A DNA stretch of 64,000 nt from contig CACEOF010000003.1 in NCBI GenBank assembly GCA_902561095.1, positions 1 to 64,000 on the forward strand. The letters run 5' to 3'. The position numbers were made by a program, and so were the translations under genes. Each line of letters opens with the position of its first letter. The first letter of the stretch is position 1. Below, in pieces: positions 45,285-54,608 of this stretch. The stretch comes from an uncultured Pelagibacteraceae bacterium (GTDB lineage: Bacteria > Pseudomonadota > Alphaproteobacteria > Pelagibacterales > Pelagibacteraceae). The notes beneath the pieces were generated by a model. It saw only the letters and a program-made list of their open reading frames with translations. It was not told the DNA's origin and did not search any database.

Positions 45285-46343
45285 ATGAAAGAATATTATT
45301 TAGCCTTTAGACGTAGTTTAAAAAGTATTATTATTGGCATTATTGGTGGATATATTGGTACATTAATTAATTTACCATTACCTTGGTTGTTGGGGGCTCT
45401 ATTATTAAACCTCTTTGTATCCTTTAGTAGTTACAAAGTTACTTTTGATAAAAAAATTTTTTTACCCGTCCTTTTGATTATAGGTGTAATTCTTGCAGGT
45501 TCCTTCAACATAACTTTACTTTATAAAATCCACTTGTGGATTTACTCTTCAATAGCAATGATTTTATGCACAATAGCAGGAACTATCGCAGCATCTTTTT
45601 ATTTTTATAAGATATGTAAATTTAACAAGTTGGTTTCTATTTTGGCAGCTCTACCTGGAGCATTTGTAGTTATAGCTGGAGCAATTAATGATATCACTAC
45701 AGATAAAAAAAAAAGTGGGCAAGTTGTAATTCCTCAAGCTACTAGAGTCTTGTTTATTGTTTTATTTTTACCCTTTATTTTTGTCACTCAGATTGGATAT
45801 CAAGAAATAGATTCTTTTGGTAATACCCCAACATTTGATTTGAGATACTTTGGGGAATTAATATTTTTAATTATAGTATCTCTAATAGGTACAAAAGTCT
45901 TAGAAAAGTTCAGAATACCATCAGCACCAATACTTGCAGCAATGATTGTTGCAGGTTTTTTTTATACATTTGAGTTTACTACAGCAAAGTTTCCTGATGT
46001 ATTTATAAATGTTGCCTTTGTATTTTTAGGATCCGCAATTGGCTGTAGACTAAGTGGATTAGCTCCAAAAGAGATTTTATTTTACTCATTTCATGGAGCA
46101 ATTATGTCAGCAATTTTGTTGGCAATTGCAGCTTTCTTTGCATACTTACTAAAAATATTCTTTGGCTTTGATTTTATGTCAGCTTTTTTAAGTTTTGCAC
46201 CAGGTGGATTACATGAAATGGTTGTTATAAGTGTTGCATACAATATAGATCCACTTTTTGTAAGCTATCACCATTTTTTGAGAATTTTTTTCATAATATT
46301 TTCTATCCCATTTATTTTAAAAATAATGAAGAAAAAAAAATAA
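45285..46343 (+). CDS. AbrB family membrane protein (duplicated-domain transporter)
   Basis: A 352-residue protein of about ten membrane helices with two internal copies of the AbrB/DUF-type motif: GGYIGTLINLPLPWLLGALL near the N-terminus and RIPSAPILAAMIVAG in the second half, plus FAPGGLHEMVVIS. Some relatives are linked to ammonia or organic-acid handling. The ATG at 45285 is preferred over a TTG at 45279 that overlaps the lyase stop. In context it may be an importer or exporter of the island's substrate. Confidence 0.75.
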   Translation: MKEYYLAFRRSLKSIIIGIIGGYIGTLINLPLPWLLGALLLNLFVSFSSYKVTFDKKIFLPVLLIIGVILAGSFNITLLYKIHLWIYSSIAMILCTIAGTIAASFYFYKICKFNKLVSILAALPGAFVVIAGAINDITTDKKKSGQVVIPQATRVLFIVLFLPFIFVTQIGYQEIDSFGNTPTFDLRYFGELIFLIIVSLIGTKVLEKFRIPSAPILAAMIVAGFFYTFEFTTAKFPDVFINVAFVFLGSAIGCRLSGLAPKEILFYSFHGAIMSAILLAIAAFFAYLLKIFFGFDFMSAFLSFAPGGLHEMVVISVAYNIDPLFVSYHHFLRIFFIIFSIPFILKIMKKKK

Positions 46344-46393
46344 TTTAAATATTAATAATTAAAATAATAATGTAATTTAATTTACACATTATC

Positions 46394-47527
46394 ATGGAAA
46401 CTAATTCAGCAATTAATCTAAAAGAACATAAAATTTTTTTTGTAGGAGGGGAGAGTTTTTTAGCTGATGGAAAAAAAGTTATCAGAGGACAAATGTATGT
46501 GGAGCAATTTGAACCTGTTAAAACTAATAATAAAAATATTATTTTAATTCATGGTGGTGGACAAAGTGGATCAGGTTTTATTACTACAGCGGACGGCAGA
46601 CGAGGGTGGATGCATGATTTTTTATCCTCAGGATACACAGTTTATGTTGTAGATCAACCAGGTAGAGCAAGATCTGGTTATTCAGAAAAATTGTATGGTA
46701 ATTATATAGATAGAGAGACAAATATAGACGATGTTGAAAGAAGATTTACGGGCATGTCAAAAAAAGGAAATTGGCCACAATCAAAAACACATACTCAGTG
46801 GCCTGGAACTGGATTAAGAGGAGATAATATTTTTGAGCAATACATGGCCTCACAAGTAAATACTATGTCAGATAGAATTTATATAGAAGAGATATCAAAA
46901 AAAGCACTTTCCGAATTGATTGATTTGATAGGACACACTGCAGTTTTAGGTCATAGTCAAGGGGGACCTTTTTGTTGGCTTGCTGCTGATTTAAGACCAG
47001 ACAAAGTAAAATGTTGCATAGCTGTGGAACCAAATGGACCTCCTTTTTTTAATGTTTCTTACGGAGGTGTTAAGCATAGTCATTTAGATAAGCAAACATT
47101 TAAAAAAAATGAGTATGATAAAGATTGGTATCAAACTAGTTCTGAACTAGATCGAATTAATGGAATCACCTATTCACAATTGACATATGACCCTCCTTTA
47201 AAAAAAGATGAAAAATTAATTCCTGAGCTTGATAAAAACAATACAAAGGATGATTTGGTTCAGTGTTTCTTACAAAAAGAACCTGCAAGAAAATTGAAAA
47301 ATTTGTCCAAAACAAATATTCTTATTCTGACAGGTCAGTCCTCATATCATGCACCATACGATCATGGAACTAGTAATTTTTTAAATCAAGCAGGGGTTAA
47401 GCACGAATTTATTAGGCTGGAGGATCACGACATAATGGGTAATGGTCATATGATGATGCATGAAAAAAATAGCAAAGAAATTTCTACATTTATTAGTAAT
47501 TGGATAGAAAAAAATTATATCATTTAG
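46394..47527 (+). CDS. Alpha/beta hydrolase
   Basis: A 377-residue hydrolase with the oxyanion tract LIHGGGQSGSG (51-61), a nucleophile elbow GHSQGG at 186-191 and a late His region in GNGHMMMHEK. The family hydrolyses esters, lactones or C-C bonds, and no specific substrate is apparent. No clear signal peptide, so cytoplasmic. It is preceded by a 50-bp AT-rich gap with an inverted TGTAA/TTACA pair and is probably transcribed separately from the lyase operon. Confidence 0.8.
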   Translation: METNSAINLKEHKIFFVGGESFLADGKKVIRGQMYVEQFEPVKTNNKNIILIHGGGQSGSGFITTADGRRGWMHDFLSSGYTVYVVDQPGRARSGYSEKLYGNYIDRETNIDDVERRFTGMSKKGNWPQSKTHTQWPGTGLRGDNIFEQYMASQVNTMSDRIYIEEISKKALSELIDLIGHTAVLGHSQGGPFCWLAADLRPDKVKCCIAVEPNGPPFFNVSYGGVKHSHLDKQTFKKNEYDKDWYQTSSELDRINGITYSQLTYDPPLKKDEKLIPELDKNNTKDDLVQCFLQKEPARKLKNLSKTNILILTGQSSYHAPYDHGTSNFLNQAGVKHEFIRLEDHDIMGNGHMMMHEKNSKEISTFISNWIEKNYII

Positions 47528-47566
47528 TTATTTATGTATAATCAACCACTGATTATATAGAGTAAT

Positions 47567-48241
47567 ATGATTAATAAAATTGTAAATTTAGGTGACTCAG
47601 CTTTATATTGTGATTTTGGACAAGAAGTAAATAAGGAAATTAATTCTAAAGTAATAAAATATTTTAATTCTGTTAGAAAAAGTAATATCGAAGGTATTAC
47701 CAATGTTACTCCTTCATACAACAAACTTATAATTTCTTTTAATTTATCAATCACAAATTTTAAAAAAATAAAAAAAGAAATTGAGGTATTAAATATCGAT
47801 TATGAAAATAAAATTATTAATAAAGAAATACAAATACCAGTTTGCTGTGAAAGCTCTTTTTCTCTAGATATTAAAAGATTAGAAAAAAAATTGAGTTTAA
47901 ACAGAGAACAAATTCTAGAAAAATTTTTTAATAAAAAATACTTTTGTTACATGACTGGATTTATAGCTGGTATGCCTTTCTTAGGGGATCTAGATGAAAA
48001 TATGAGAGCTAATAGGTTAGAAACTCCACGTGTTAAAGTACCTAAGGGATCAATTGGATTAACTGAACAATTTACAAATATTTATACATTTGAAAGTCCC
48101 GGTGGTTGGAACATTATTGGAAACACTCCTTTGAATATTTTCAATAATCTAAATGAAAATGAACCAAACTTAATTAGTCCAGGAGATACAGTCATTTTCA
48201 AAGAAATAACTTCTAGTGAATATAAAAATTATCATGATTAA
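47567..48241 (+). CDS. pxpB: 5-oxoprolinase subunit B (KipI-like)
   Basis: A 224-residue protein of the KipI/allophanate hydrolase subunit 1 family. The C-terminal half shows the family's conserved tracts (GFIAGMPFLGDLDE, RVKVPKGSIGLTEQF, SPGGWNIIGNTPL). It acts with PxpA and PxpC to hydrolyse 5-oxoproline to glutamate with ATP. It overlaps pxpC, while its third partner pxpA is at 23116-23889. Length matches PxpB. Confidence 0.88.
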   Translation: MINKIVNLGDSALYCDFGQEVNKEINSKVIKYFNSVRKSNIEGITNVTPSYNKLIISFNLSITNFKKIKKEIEVLNIDYENKIINKEIQIPVCCESSFSLDIKRLEKKLSLNREQILEKFFNKKYFCYMTGFIAGMPFLGDLDENMRANRLETPRVKVPKGSIGLTEQFTNIYTFESPGGWNIIGNTPLNIFNNLNENEPNLISPGDTVIFKEITSSEYKNYHD

Positions 48242-49178
48242 TTCTTATTTTAAATTCATCAGATCTGGAATAAATACAACCTATCAGGATAAAGGTAGAG
48301 AAAATTTATATCATATTGGAATTCCATATAGTGGAGCCATGGATAATAGAAATTTTCTTATTGCAAATAAATTAGTTAACAATAACTTAAATGCACCTGT
48401 TTTAGAATTTGCCTATCAAGGTCCTCATCTAAAATACCAAGGAGATACAATAATTATTGCTATAACTGGCGATGTAATTTTTAAAATTATAAAAAATGGT
48501 GTTGAATACACTGGAAATTGTTATGAGAGCTATCAAATAGAAAACGGAGATGAAATAGATATAATCTCAACTAACAAAACGATATATGGATATTTAGCTA
48601 TTGGTGGGGAAATTGATATAAAGTTTCAGTGGAAAAGTTGCTCAATTAATACCAATGCTAAAATAGGCTCTAATAATGGAAAGAAATTAGAAAACAATCA
48701 GACTATAAAACTATTAAAATTAAATTCTAACAAAGACAAAAAAAAAATAGATTATACCAATTCAAAAGTTGAAAATATTAGAGTTATTAAAGGTACAAAT
48801 TTTAATTACTTTTCAGACGAAGGAATAAAAACTTTTTTTGAAAAAAAATTTATAGTTTCAAAACTGTCTGACAGAATGGGAATGAGACTTCAAGGAAATA
48901 AAATAAATAATGTTGTAAATACAAATATAAAGTCTGAAGGATTAATTAAAGGTGTAATTCAAGTTCCACCAGACGGAAATCCAATTATAATGTTATCAGA
49001 TCATGGAACAATTGGTGGCTATCCAAAAATTGGGGTTGTAGCTAGTGTCGATTATGACCGATTGGTTCAAATAACCCCAGGATCAGAAATTAAATTTACA
49101 GAAATACAATTAACTGATGCAGAAACATTGTTTAAGCTGTATGAGATGGATACGGACAATCTACTTAGTCAAATTTAA
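48234..49178 (+). CDS. pxpC: 5-oxoprolinase subunit C (KipA-like)
   Basis: A protein of about 314 residues of the KipA/biotin-dependent carboxylase-like family, with GIPYSGAMDNRNFLIAN near the N-terminus, YLAIGGEIDI, and the terminal GYPKIGVVASVDYDRLVQ. It forms a complex with PxpB. The ATG at 48234 overlaps the pxpB stop by 8 bp and is preferred over a GTG at 48216. It shares a TAATG junction with the EamA gene. Confidence 0.88.
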   Translation: MINSYFKFIRSGINTTYQDKGRENLYHIGIPYSGAMDNRNFLIANKLVNNNLNAPVLEFAYQGPHLKYQGDTIIIAITGDVIFKIIKNGVEYTGNCYESYQIENGDEIDIISTNKTIYGYLAIGGEIDIKFQWKSCSINTNAKIGSNNGKKLENNQTIKLLKLNSNKDKKKIDYTNSKVENIRVIKGTNFNYFSDEGIKTFFEKKFIVSKLSDRMGMRLQGNKINNVVNTNIKSEGLIKGVIQVPPDGNPIIMLSDHGTIGGYPKIGVVASVDYDRLVQITPGSEIKFTEIQLTDAETLFKLYEMDTDNLLSQI

Positions 49179-50050
49179 TGAATGTAATTAGAAAATTGCC
49201 AGGTCCCTTATTAGTATTTCTTGGTGCTTGCAGTCTAAGTTTTGGCGGTTTAATAGTTAAGTCGTTTGAAGGTGCAACTCTTTGGCAAATCTTATTTTGG
49301 AGAACAGTTTTTTTTCTAATCATAATTAGTCTTTACTTAATCATAACCTACAAAAAAAAAGTATTTCGTTCATTCTATAATTTAGGATTTCCAGGATTTA
49401 TTGGAGGTTTTGTTTTATCATTTGGTTTTTGCGGATACGTTTTTGCAATGTATAACACTACTGTCGCAAATGCTAATTTCATAATTCAAACTCAAACAAT
49501 TTTTTTAGCAATTTTTGGATATTTTTTTCTAAAGGAAAAAATTTCAGTCATCACACTTACTTCTATTATATTGGCAATTTCTGGTATCCTCTTGATGGTA
49601 GGAAACTCTTTATCCCCAGGTCAAATGACAGGAAATGTTGCTGCGTTTATAATGCCAATTTCGTTTGCAGTTTTAATATTAGTTGTAAGAAAATATCCTA
49701 ATGTAGATATGGTGCCAGCACAATTTATTGCTGGAATTTTTGCTCTAACTATTGGTTTTTTAATGTCTGGAAAAATTTTAATTTCTGCATATGATATTTT
49801 TCTAGGTTTCCTTGCAGGTTTTATGCAATTAGGATTTGGATTTATTTTAATTACAATTGGTGCTCAAAGAACACCATCCGCTATGGTTGGAATCATAATG
49901 TTAACAGAGGCAGTTCTCGGACCACTTTGGGCATGGATATTTATTAACGAACAGCCACCATTTATAGTGATTATTGGAGGGGCAATTGTAATTTTTGCAG
50001 TATTACTTCAATTTTACAATCTTTATTCCTTAGAAAAAAAGACTGCTTAA
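49178..50050 (+). CDS. EamA/DMT family transporter
   Basis: A 290-residue protein of ten membrane segments with two EamA repeats: FGGLIVKSFEG with WQILFWRT in the first, and AAFIMPISFAVLILVVRKYP opening the second. DMT carriers move amino acids, nucleotides or other metabolites. Coupling to pxpC by a TAATG overlap suggests a role in oxoproline, glutamate or related export or import, but this is context only. Confidence 0.82.
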   Translation: MNVIRKLPGPLLVFLGACSLSFGGLIVKSFEGATLWQILFWRTVFFLIIISLYLIITYKKKVFRSFYNLGFPGFIGGFVLSFGFCGYVFAMYNTTVANANFIIQTQTIFLAIFGYFFLKEKISVITLTSIILAISGILLMVGNSLSPGQMTGNVAAFIMPISFAVLILVVRKYPNVDMVPAQFIAGIFALTIGFLMSGKILISAYDIFLGFLAGFMQLGFGFILITIGAQRTPSAMVGIIMLTEAVLGPLWAWIFINEQPPFIVIIGGAIVIFAVLLQFYNLYSLEKKTA

Positions 50051-50054
50051 AATA

Positions 50055-50083
50055 TTGACATTAATCAATATATGTTAGATTAT
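50055..50083 (+). promoter_or_regulatory. Predicted promoter of the gcvTHP operon
   Basis: TTGACA (50055-50060), a perfect -35 element, is followed after 17 bases by GATTAT (50078-50083). Transcription would start near 50090, exactly at the beginning of the riboswitch fold. This is a consensus-based prediction. Confidence 0.6.
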
Positions 50084-50087
50084 TTCA

Positions 50088-50245
50088 CTACGGGAGAGAT
50101 CATAATTTTATTGTGACACCGAAGGAGCAACCACCCAGGAAACTCTCAGGTAAAAGGACCGTAACATATTAACTCTGGAAAGAGATTAGATTCTCGCCGA
50201 AGGAGTAAAACTCTCAGGCAAATATACAGATGGGTACAAAGAGTT
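50088..50245 (+). promoter_or_regulatory. Tandem glycine riboswitch (gcvT type)
   Basis: Two consecutive glycine aptamers lie directly before gcvT. The first runs about 50088-50164 and the second about 50171-50245. Each has the conserved core CCGAAGGAG or CACCGAAGGAGC followed by AACTCTCAGG. The P1 stem of the second aptamer pairs AACTCT (50171-50176) with AGAGTT (50240-50245), only three bases before the gcvT start, so the stem can cover the ribosome site. Glycine binding is expected to adjust glycine cleavage expression. Confidence 0.93.
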
Positions 50246-50248
50246 AGT

Positions 50249-51352
50249 ATGGAAATTAAAAAAACATCTTTAAATAAGTTACATCAAGATTGTCAGGCAA
50301 AGTTTGTCGAATTTGCTGGTTATGAGATGCCAATTCAATATAGCAAAGGTGTCATAGAAGAGCATAAATTTACAAGATCACATGCTGGTATTTTTGATGT
50401 TTCACATATGGGTCAGTTATTTATTTATGGAAATGAAAATCTAACATCCGATCTTGAAAAAATTTTTCCTTTAGATCTAAAAAATCTTCAACAAAATTGC
50501 TCTAAGTACAGTTTTCTTATGAACGAGGAGGCAGGTATTTATGATGATCTTATAATTACCAAACTGGAAAATGGATACTTAATTATTTTAAATGCTGCAT
50601 GCAAAGAAAAAGATTTTGAAATTTTAAACAATATATTATCTAAAAAATATAAAATGGAATTAAGTAATGATAGAGCTCTAGTTGCAATACAAGGTCCAAA
50701 AGCAGTAGAAATTTTAAATGAAACTATAAATGGGGTTAAAAACCTAACTTTTATGACTGGTGACTGGTTTGATTATAATGGTCAAAAGTTATTTGTTACT
50801 AGATCAGGATATACAGGAGAGGATGGTTTTGAAATATCCATTCTAAATGATTTAGCTGAAGAATTCACAAAAAGCTTAATTAAGAAGGGTGCAGAATTAA
50901 TTGGTCTTGGAGCAAGAGATACTTTGAGATTAGAGGCTGGATTATGTTTATATGGTCATGAGTTAGACCTAAATAAAACTCCAGTAGAGGCAAACCTTAA
51001 ATGGGCAATATCAAAGGAAAGATTATCGAATGGAGGTTTTGTTGGCTCTAATAAAATAATTAATCAAATTAAGGATGGTGCAAAACAAATAAGAGTTGGA
51101 ATTAAACCTGAAGGCAGATTAATCGCTAGAGAAAAGACAAAGATTTTTAATGAAAGTGAGTTACCAATTGGAGAAATAACAAGCGGCACATTTGGTCCAA
51201 GTATTAATGGTCCAATAGCAATGGGATATGTTGATAAAGAATTTTCTAAAATCGATACTAAAATTTTATTAGAGGTAAGAGGTAAAAAACATCCAGCAAA
51301 TATTTGTAAGTTACCGTTCTACAAAAAAAGTTACGTGAAAGGAGTGAATTAA
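50249..51352 (+). CDS. gcvT: Glycine cleavage system T protein (aminomethyltransferase)
   Basis: A 367-residue GcvT with [13 protein letters not shown] (44-56), [21 protein letters not shown] and KLPFYKK at the end. It transfers the aminomethyl carbon from lipoylated GcvH to THF, releasing ammonia and forming methylene-THF. The gene starts 3-4 bases after the riboswitch. The stop shares a base with gcvH, so T, H and P form one translationally coupled operon. Confidence 0.97.
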   Translation: MEIKKTSLNKLHQDCQAKFVEFAGYEMPIQYSKGVIEEHKFTRSHAGIFDVSHMGQLFIYGNENLTSDLEKIFPLDLKNLQQNCSKYSFLMNEEAGIYDDLIITKLENGYLIILNAACKEKDFEILNNILSKKYKMELSNDRALVAIQGPKAVEILNETINGVKNLTFMTGDWFDYNGQKLFVTRSGYTGEDGFEISILNDLAEEFTKSLIKKGAELIGLGARDTLRLEAGLCLYGHELDLNKTPVEANLKWAISKERLSNGGFVGSNKIINQIKDGAKQIRVGIKPEGRLIAREKTKIFNESELPIGEITSGTFGPSINGPIAMGYVDKEFSKIDTKILLEVRGKKHPANICKLPFYKKSYVKGVN

Positions 51353-51732
51353 TGAGTGAAGTTAAATTTTCAAAAGAACATGAGTGGATTACTTTAGCAG
51401 GAGATGTAGCCACAATTGGTATAACTCAACACGCAACTGAAATGCTAGGTGATATAGTATTTGCAGAATTACCTGAGAAGGGCTCAAATGTTGAAAAGGA
51501 TGGAACCGCTGGAGTAGTTGAATCTACTAAAGCTGCGAGTGACGTTTATACACCTGTAAGTGGGGAAGTTGTTGATATAAACCAAGCTATTGTTGATGAT
51601 CCTGCAAAAATAAATGAGGATCCTGAGGGTGCAGCTTGGTTTTTTAAATTAAAAATGAAAGATATTTCTGAGTTAGATAGTTTAATGAATAAAGAGGAAT
51701 ACGATAAGTTTGCAAAGGAGAGCTCTAGTTAA
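51352..51732 (+). CDS. gcvH: Glycine cleavage system H protein
   Basis: A 126-residue lipoyl carrier. The lipoylation site is Lys60 in [12 protein letters not shown], preceded by [15 protein letters not shown]. It shuttles the aminomethyl group among P, T and dihydrolipoamide dehydrogenase. One-base overlaps on both sides (TAATG type) join gcvT and gcvP. Confidence 0.97.
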   Translation: MSEVKFSKEHEWITLAGDVATIGITQHATEMLGDIVFAELPEKGSNVEKDGTAGVVESTKAASDVYTPVSGEVVDINQAIVDDPAKINEDPEGAAWFFKLKMKDISELDSLMNKEEYDKFAKESSS

Positions 51733-54602
51733 TGTTACATAATTCACAAAAAGATTTTTTGAGAAGACATATCGGTCCGTCTGAGGAAGATCAAAAAAAA
51801 ATGCTCAGTGAACTTAAATATAGTTCTTTAGATGACCTTATAAAAAATACTGTTCCAGAAAAAATACAGTTTAAAGGTGAACTAAATATTGGCGAGTCTA
51901 ATTCAGAATATGAAGCGCTAAGAAAATTAAAAGTGATTTCAAAAAAAAATCAGATTTACTCTAATTTTATTGGAATGGGATACTACGGAACTTATACTCC
52001 ATATGTAATTTTACGAAATATATTAGAAAATCCTGGTTGGTACACTTCATACACACCTTATCAGCCTGAAGTAGCTCAAGGTAGGTTAGAAATGTTACTG
52101 AACTTCCAACAGATGATTGTCGATTTTACTGGTATGGACATTGCTAATGCATCTTTACTTGATGAAAGTACAGCTGCTGCAGAAGCCGTGGGTTTGAGTT
52201 ACAGGTTAAATAAAAGTGATTGCAAACTAGTATTTGTATCAGAAAACTGTCATCCACAAACAATTGATCTCATAAAAACTAGGGCAGAACCAATGGGGCT
52301 CAAAGTTCTTGTCGGGAATGAAGATAAAGTTTTAGAGAATTTAAAAGAAGATGTTGTATGTGGAATTTTACAATATCCTGGAACCTTAGGTGACATTAAA
52401 GATCCAAGTGAATCAATAAGTAAAATCCATAAAAAGAATGGTAAAGCGATACTTGCATGCGATTTACTTTCACTTGCTAAATTGAAAACACCAAGAGAAC
52501 TAGGTGCTGATATAGCCGTGGGTAGTTCTCAACGGTTTGGAATTCCGATGGGTTATGGTGGTCCTCACGCAGCATTTTTTGCAACAAAAGATGAATATAA
52601 AAGATCTTTACCAGGTAGATTAGTAGGAGTTTCAGTGGATAGACACGGAAATAAAGCCTATAGATTATCATTACAAACTAGAGAGCAGCACATAAGAAGA
52701 GATAAAGCTACAAGCAACATTTGTACAGCTCAAGCCTTATTAGCAATTGTGTCAGCAGCATATGCTATTTATCACGGTCCAGAGGGAATTAAAAATATTT
52801 CTGAAAGAGTGTCTCAATTAGCAAAAAATTTTGCTGATAAAATAAAACAATCTGGATATGAATTATATTCAGATTATTTTTTTGATACTGTAACTATTAT
52901 CACTAAAGATAAGACTGATCAGATTTTCGAAAATGCTTTAAATCAAAAAGTTAATATTAGAAAAGTAAATTCGGAAATGTTATCAGTATCTTTCGATGAA
53001 AGAAAAAATGTTTATAGAGTAAACCAACTACTAAAAATCTTTAATGCAGCAGAGTCAATTAAAAAAGAAGATCCTGTAGCAAATTTAGTAAATTTACCAA
53101 AAAATTTAATTAGATCTTCTAAATATTTAGAACACCCTGTTTTTAATTCATATCATTCAGAGACAGAAATGCTTAGATATCTTAAAAAGTTAGAAGATAA
53201 AGATATAGCTCTTAACAGAACCATGATTGCACTAGGCTCATGTACTATGAAATTAAATGCTACTGCAGAAATGATACCTATTTCATGGAGAGAATTAGCT
53301 GAGCCTCATCCGTTTGTGCCTGTTGAACAGATGGAGGGTTATCGAGAATTGTTCACTGATCTCAAAAATTGGCTAAGATCAATCACTGGTTTTTCTGGAG
53401 TTTCGCTTCAGCCGAATGCAGGTGCTCAAGGTGAATATGCGGGATTAATGGTAATACGAAAATATCACTTAGACAGAGGTGATGAAAATAGAAATATATG
53501 TTTAATACCTAGCTCAGCACATGGAACAAATCCAGCAAGTGCACAAATGGTTGGAATGAAAGTTGTAGTAGTTGATTGTGATAAAGAAGGGAATGTAGAT
53601 TTTGAAGATTTAAAGAAAAAAGCGGAAACACATTCAGAAAATCTTGGAGCTTTGATGGTTACATATCCATCAACACATGGTGTTTTTGAAGAAAAAATAT
53701 CAGATATCTGTGATTTAGTTCATAAACATGGTGGTCAAGTTTATATGGATGGTGCAAACCTAAATGCGCTTGTAGGTATTGCAAAACCTGGAAATTTCGG
53801 TCCAGATGTTTGTCATATAAACTTACACAAAACTTTCTGTATTCCACATGGTGGTGGAGGACCAGGTATGGGTCCAATTGCTTGCAAAAGACACTTACAA
53901 GTTTATCTGCCCAATCATCCAGTGGTTAAAGATTGTGGTCCTGCAACAGGTATAGGCGCAGTTTCTGCAGCACCATGGGGTAGTTCAAGTATTTTATCTA
54001 TTTCATGGATGTATATAAAAATGATGGGTTCTCAAGGTTTAAAATTAGCAACAGAAGTTGCCATTTTAAACGCCAATTATATAGCTCATAGATTAAAAAA
54101 CCATTTTCCAATTTTATACAAAGGTACTAATGGGAATGTTGCGCATGAATGTATAATTGATATTAGATCAATTAAAAGTGAAACGGGTGTGAGCGAAGAA
54201 GACATTGCAAAAAGATTAATAGACTATGGGTTCCATGCACCAACAATGTCTTGGCCAGTTGCTGGTACAATGATGATAGAGCCTACCGAGAGTGAAAGTT
54301 TAACAGAAATGGATAGATTTTGTGATACTTTAATAAATATTAAAACGGAAATAGAAATGATCAAGTCGGGTAAATTTGATAAAATAGATAATCCAATTAA
54401 AAATGCACCTCACACTGATATTGAACTTTCGTCAGATGAATGGGAACACAAATATTCTAGACAGCAAGCAGCGTATCCTGCAAAATTCTTGAAAACAAAT
54501 AAATTTTGGCCTCCAGTCGCAAGAGTAGACAATGTTTATGGAGATAAAAATATTTTTTGTACTTGTCCAAGTATAGATGAGTTTAAAGAAGATGCAGCAT
54601 AA
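51732..54602 (+). CDS. gcvP: Glycine dehydrogenase (decarboxylating), P protein
   Basis: A single-chain GcvP of 956 residues, the fused P1/P2 form. The N-terminal half begins FLRRHIGPSEED, and the C-terminal half carries the PLP lysine Lys700 in NLHKTFCIPHGGGGPG. It decarboxylates glycine and passes the aminomethyl group to GcvH. This makes one-carbon units for THF and fits the formate dehydrogenase near the window end. No lipoate or GcvL gene is in the window. Confidence 0.98.
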   Translation: MLHNSQKDFLRRHIGPSEEDQKKMLSELKYSSLDDLIKNTVPEKIQFKGELNIGESNSEYEALRKLKVISKKNQIYSNFIGMGYYGTYTPYVILRNILENPGWYTSYTPYQPEVAQGRLEMLLNFQQMIVDFTGMDIANASLLDESTAAAEAVGLSYRLNKSDCKLVFVSENCHPQTIDLIKTRAEPMGLKVLVGNEDKVLENLKEDVVCGILQYPGTLGDIKDPSESISKIHKKNGKAILACDLLSLAKLKTPRELGADIAVGSSQRFGIPMGYGGPHAAFFATKDEYKRSLPGRLVGVSVDRHGNKAYRLSLQTREQHIRRDKATSNICTAQALLAIVSAAYAIYHGPEGIKNISERVSQLAKNFADKIKQSGYELYSDYFFDTVTIITKDKTDQIFENALNQKVNIRKVNSEMLSVSFDERKNVYRVNQLLKIFNAAESIKKEDPVANLVNLPKNLIRSSKYLEHPVFNSYHSETEMLRYLKKLEDKDIALNRTMIALGSCTMKLNATAEMIPISWRELAEPHPFVPVEQMEGYRELFTDLKNWLRSITGFSGVSLQPNAGAQGEYAGLMVIRKYHLDRGDENRNICLIPSSAHGTNPASAQMVGMKVVVVDCDKEGNVDFEDLKKKAETHSENLGALMVTYPSTHGVFEEKISDICDLVHKHGGQVYMDGANLNALVGIAKPGNFGPDVCHINLHKTFCIPHGGGGPGMGPIACKRHLQVYLPNHPVVKDCGPATGIGAVSAAPWGSSSILSISWMYIKMMGSQGLKLATEVAILNANYIAHRLKNHFPILYKGTNGNVAHECIIDIRSIKSETGVSEEDIAKRLIDYGFHAPTMSWPVAGTMMIEPTESESLTEMDRFCDTLINIKTEIEMIKSGKFDKIDNPIKNAPHTDIELSSDEWEHKYSRQQAAYPAKFLKTNKFWPPVARVDNVYGDKNIFCTCPSIDEFKEDAA

Positions 54603-54608
54603 AAATTA

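Noticed and set aside
46371..46392. TGTAA/TTACA inverted pair before the alpha/beta hydrolase gene
   Set aside because: Short and AT-only; no second copy was found to support an operator.
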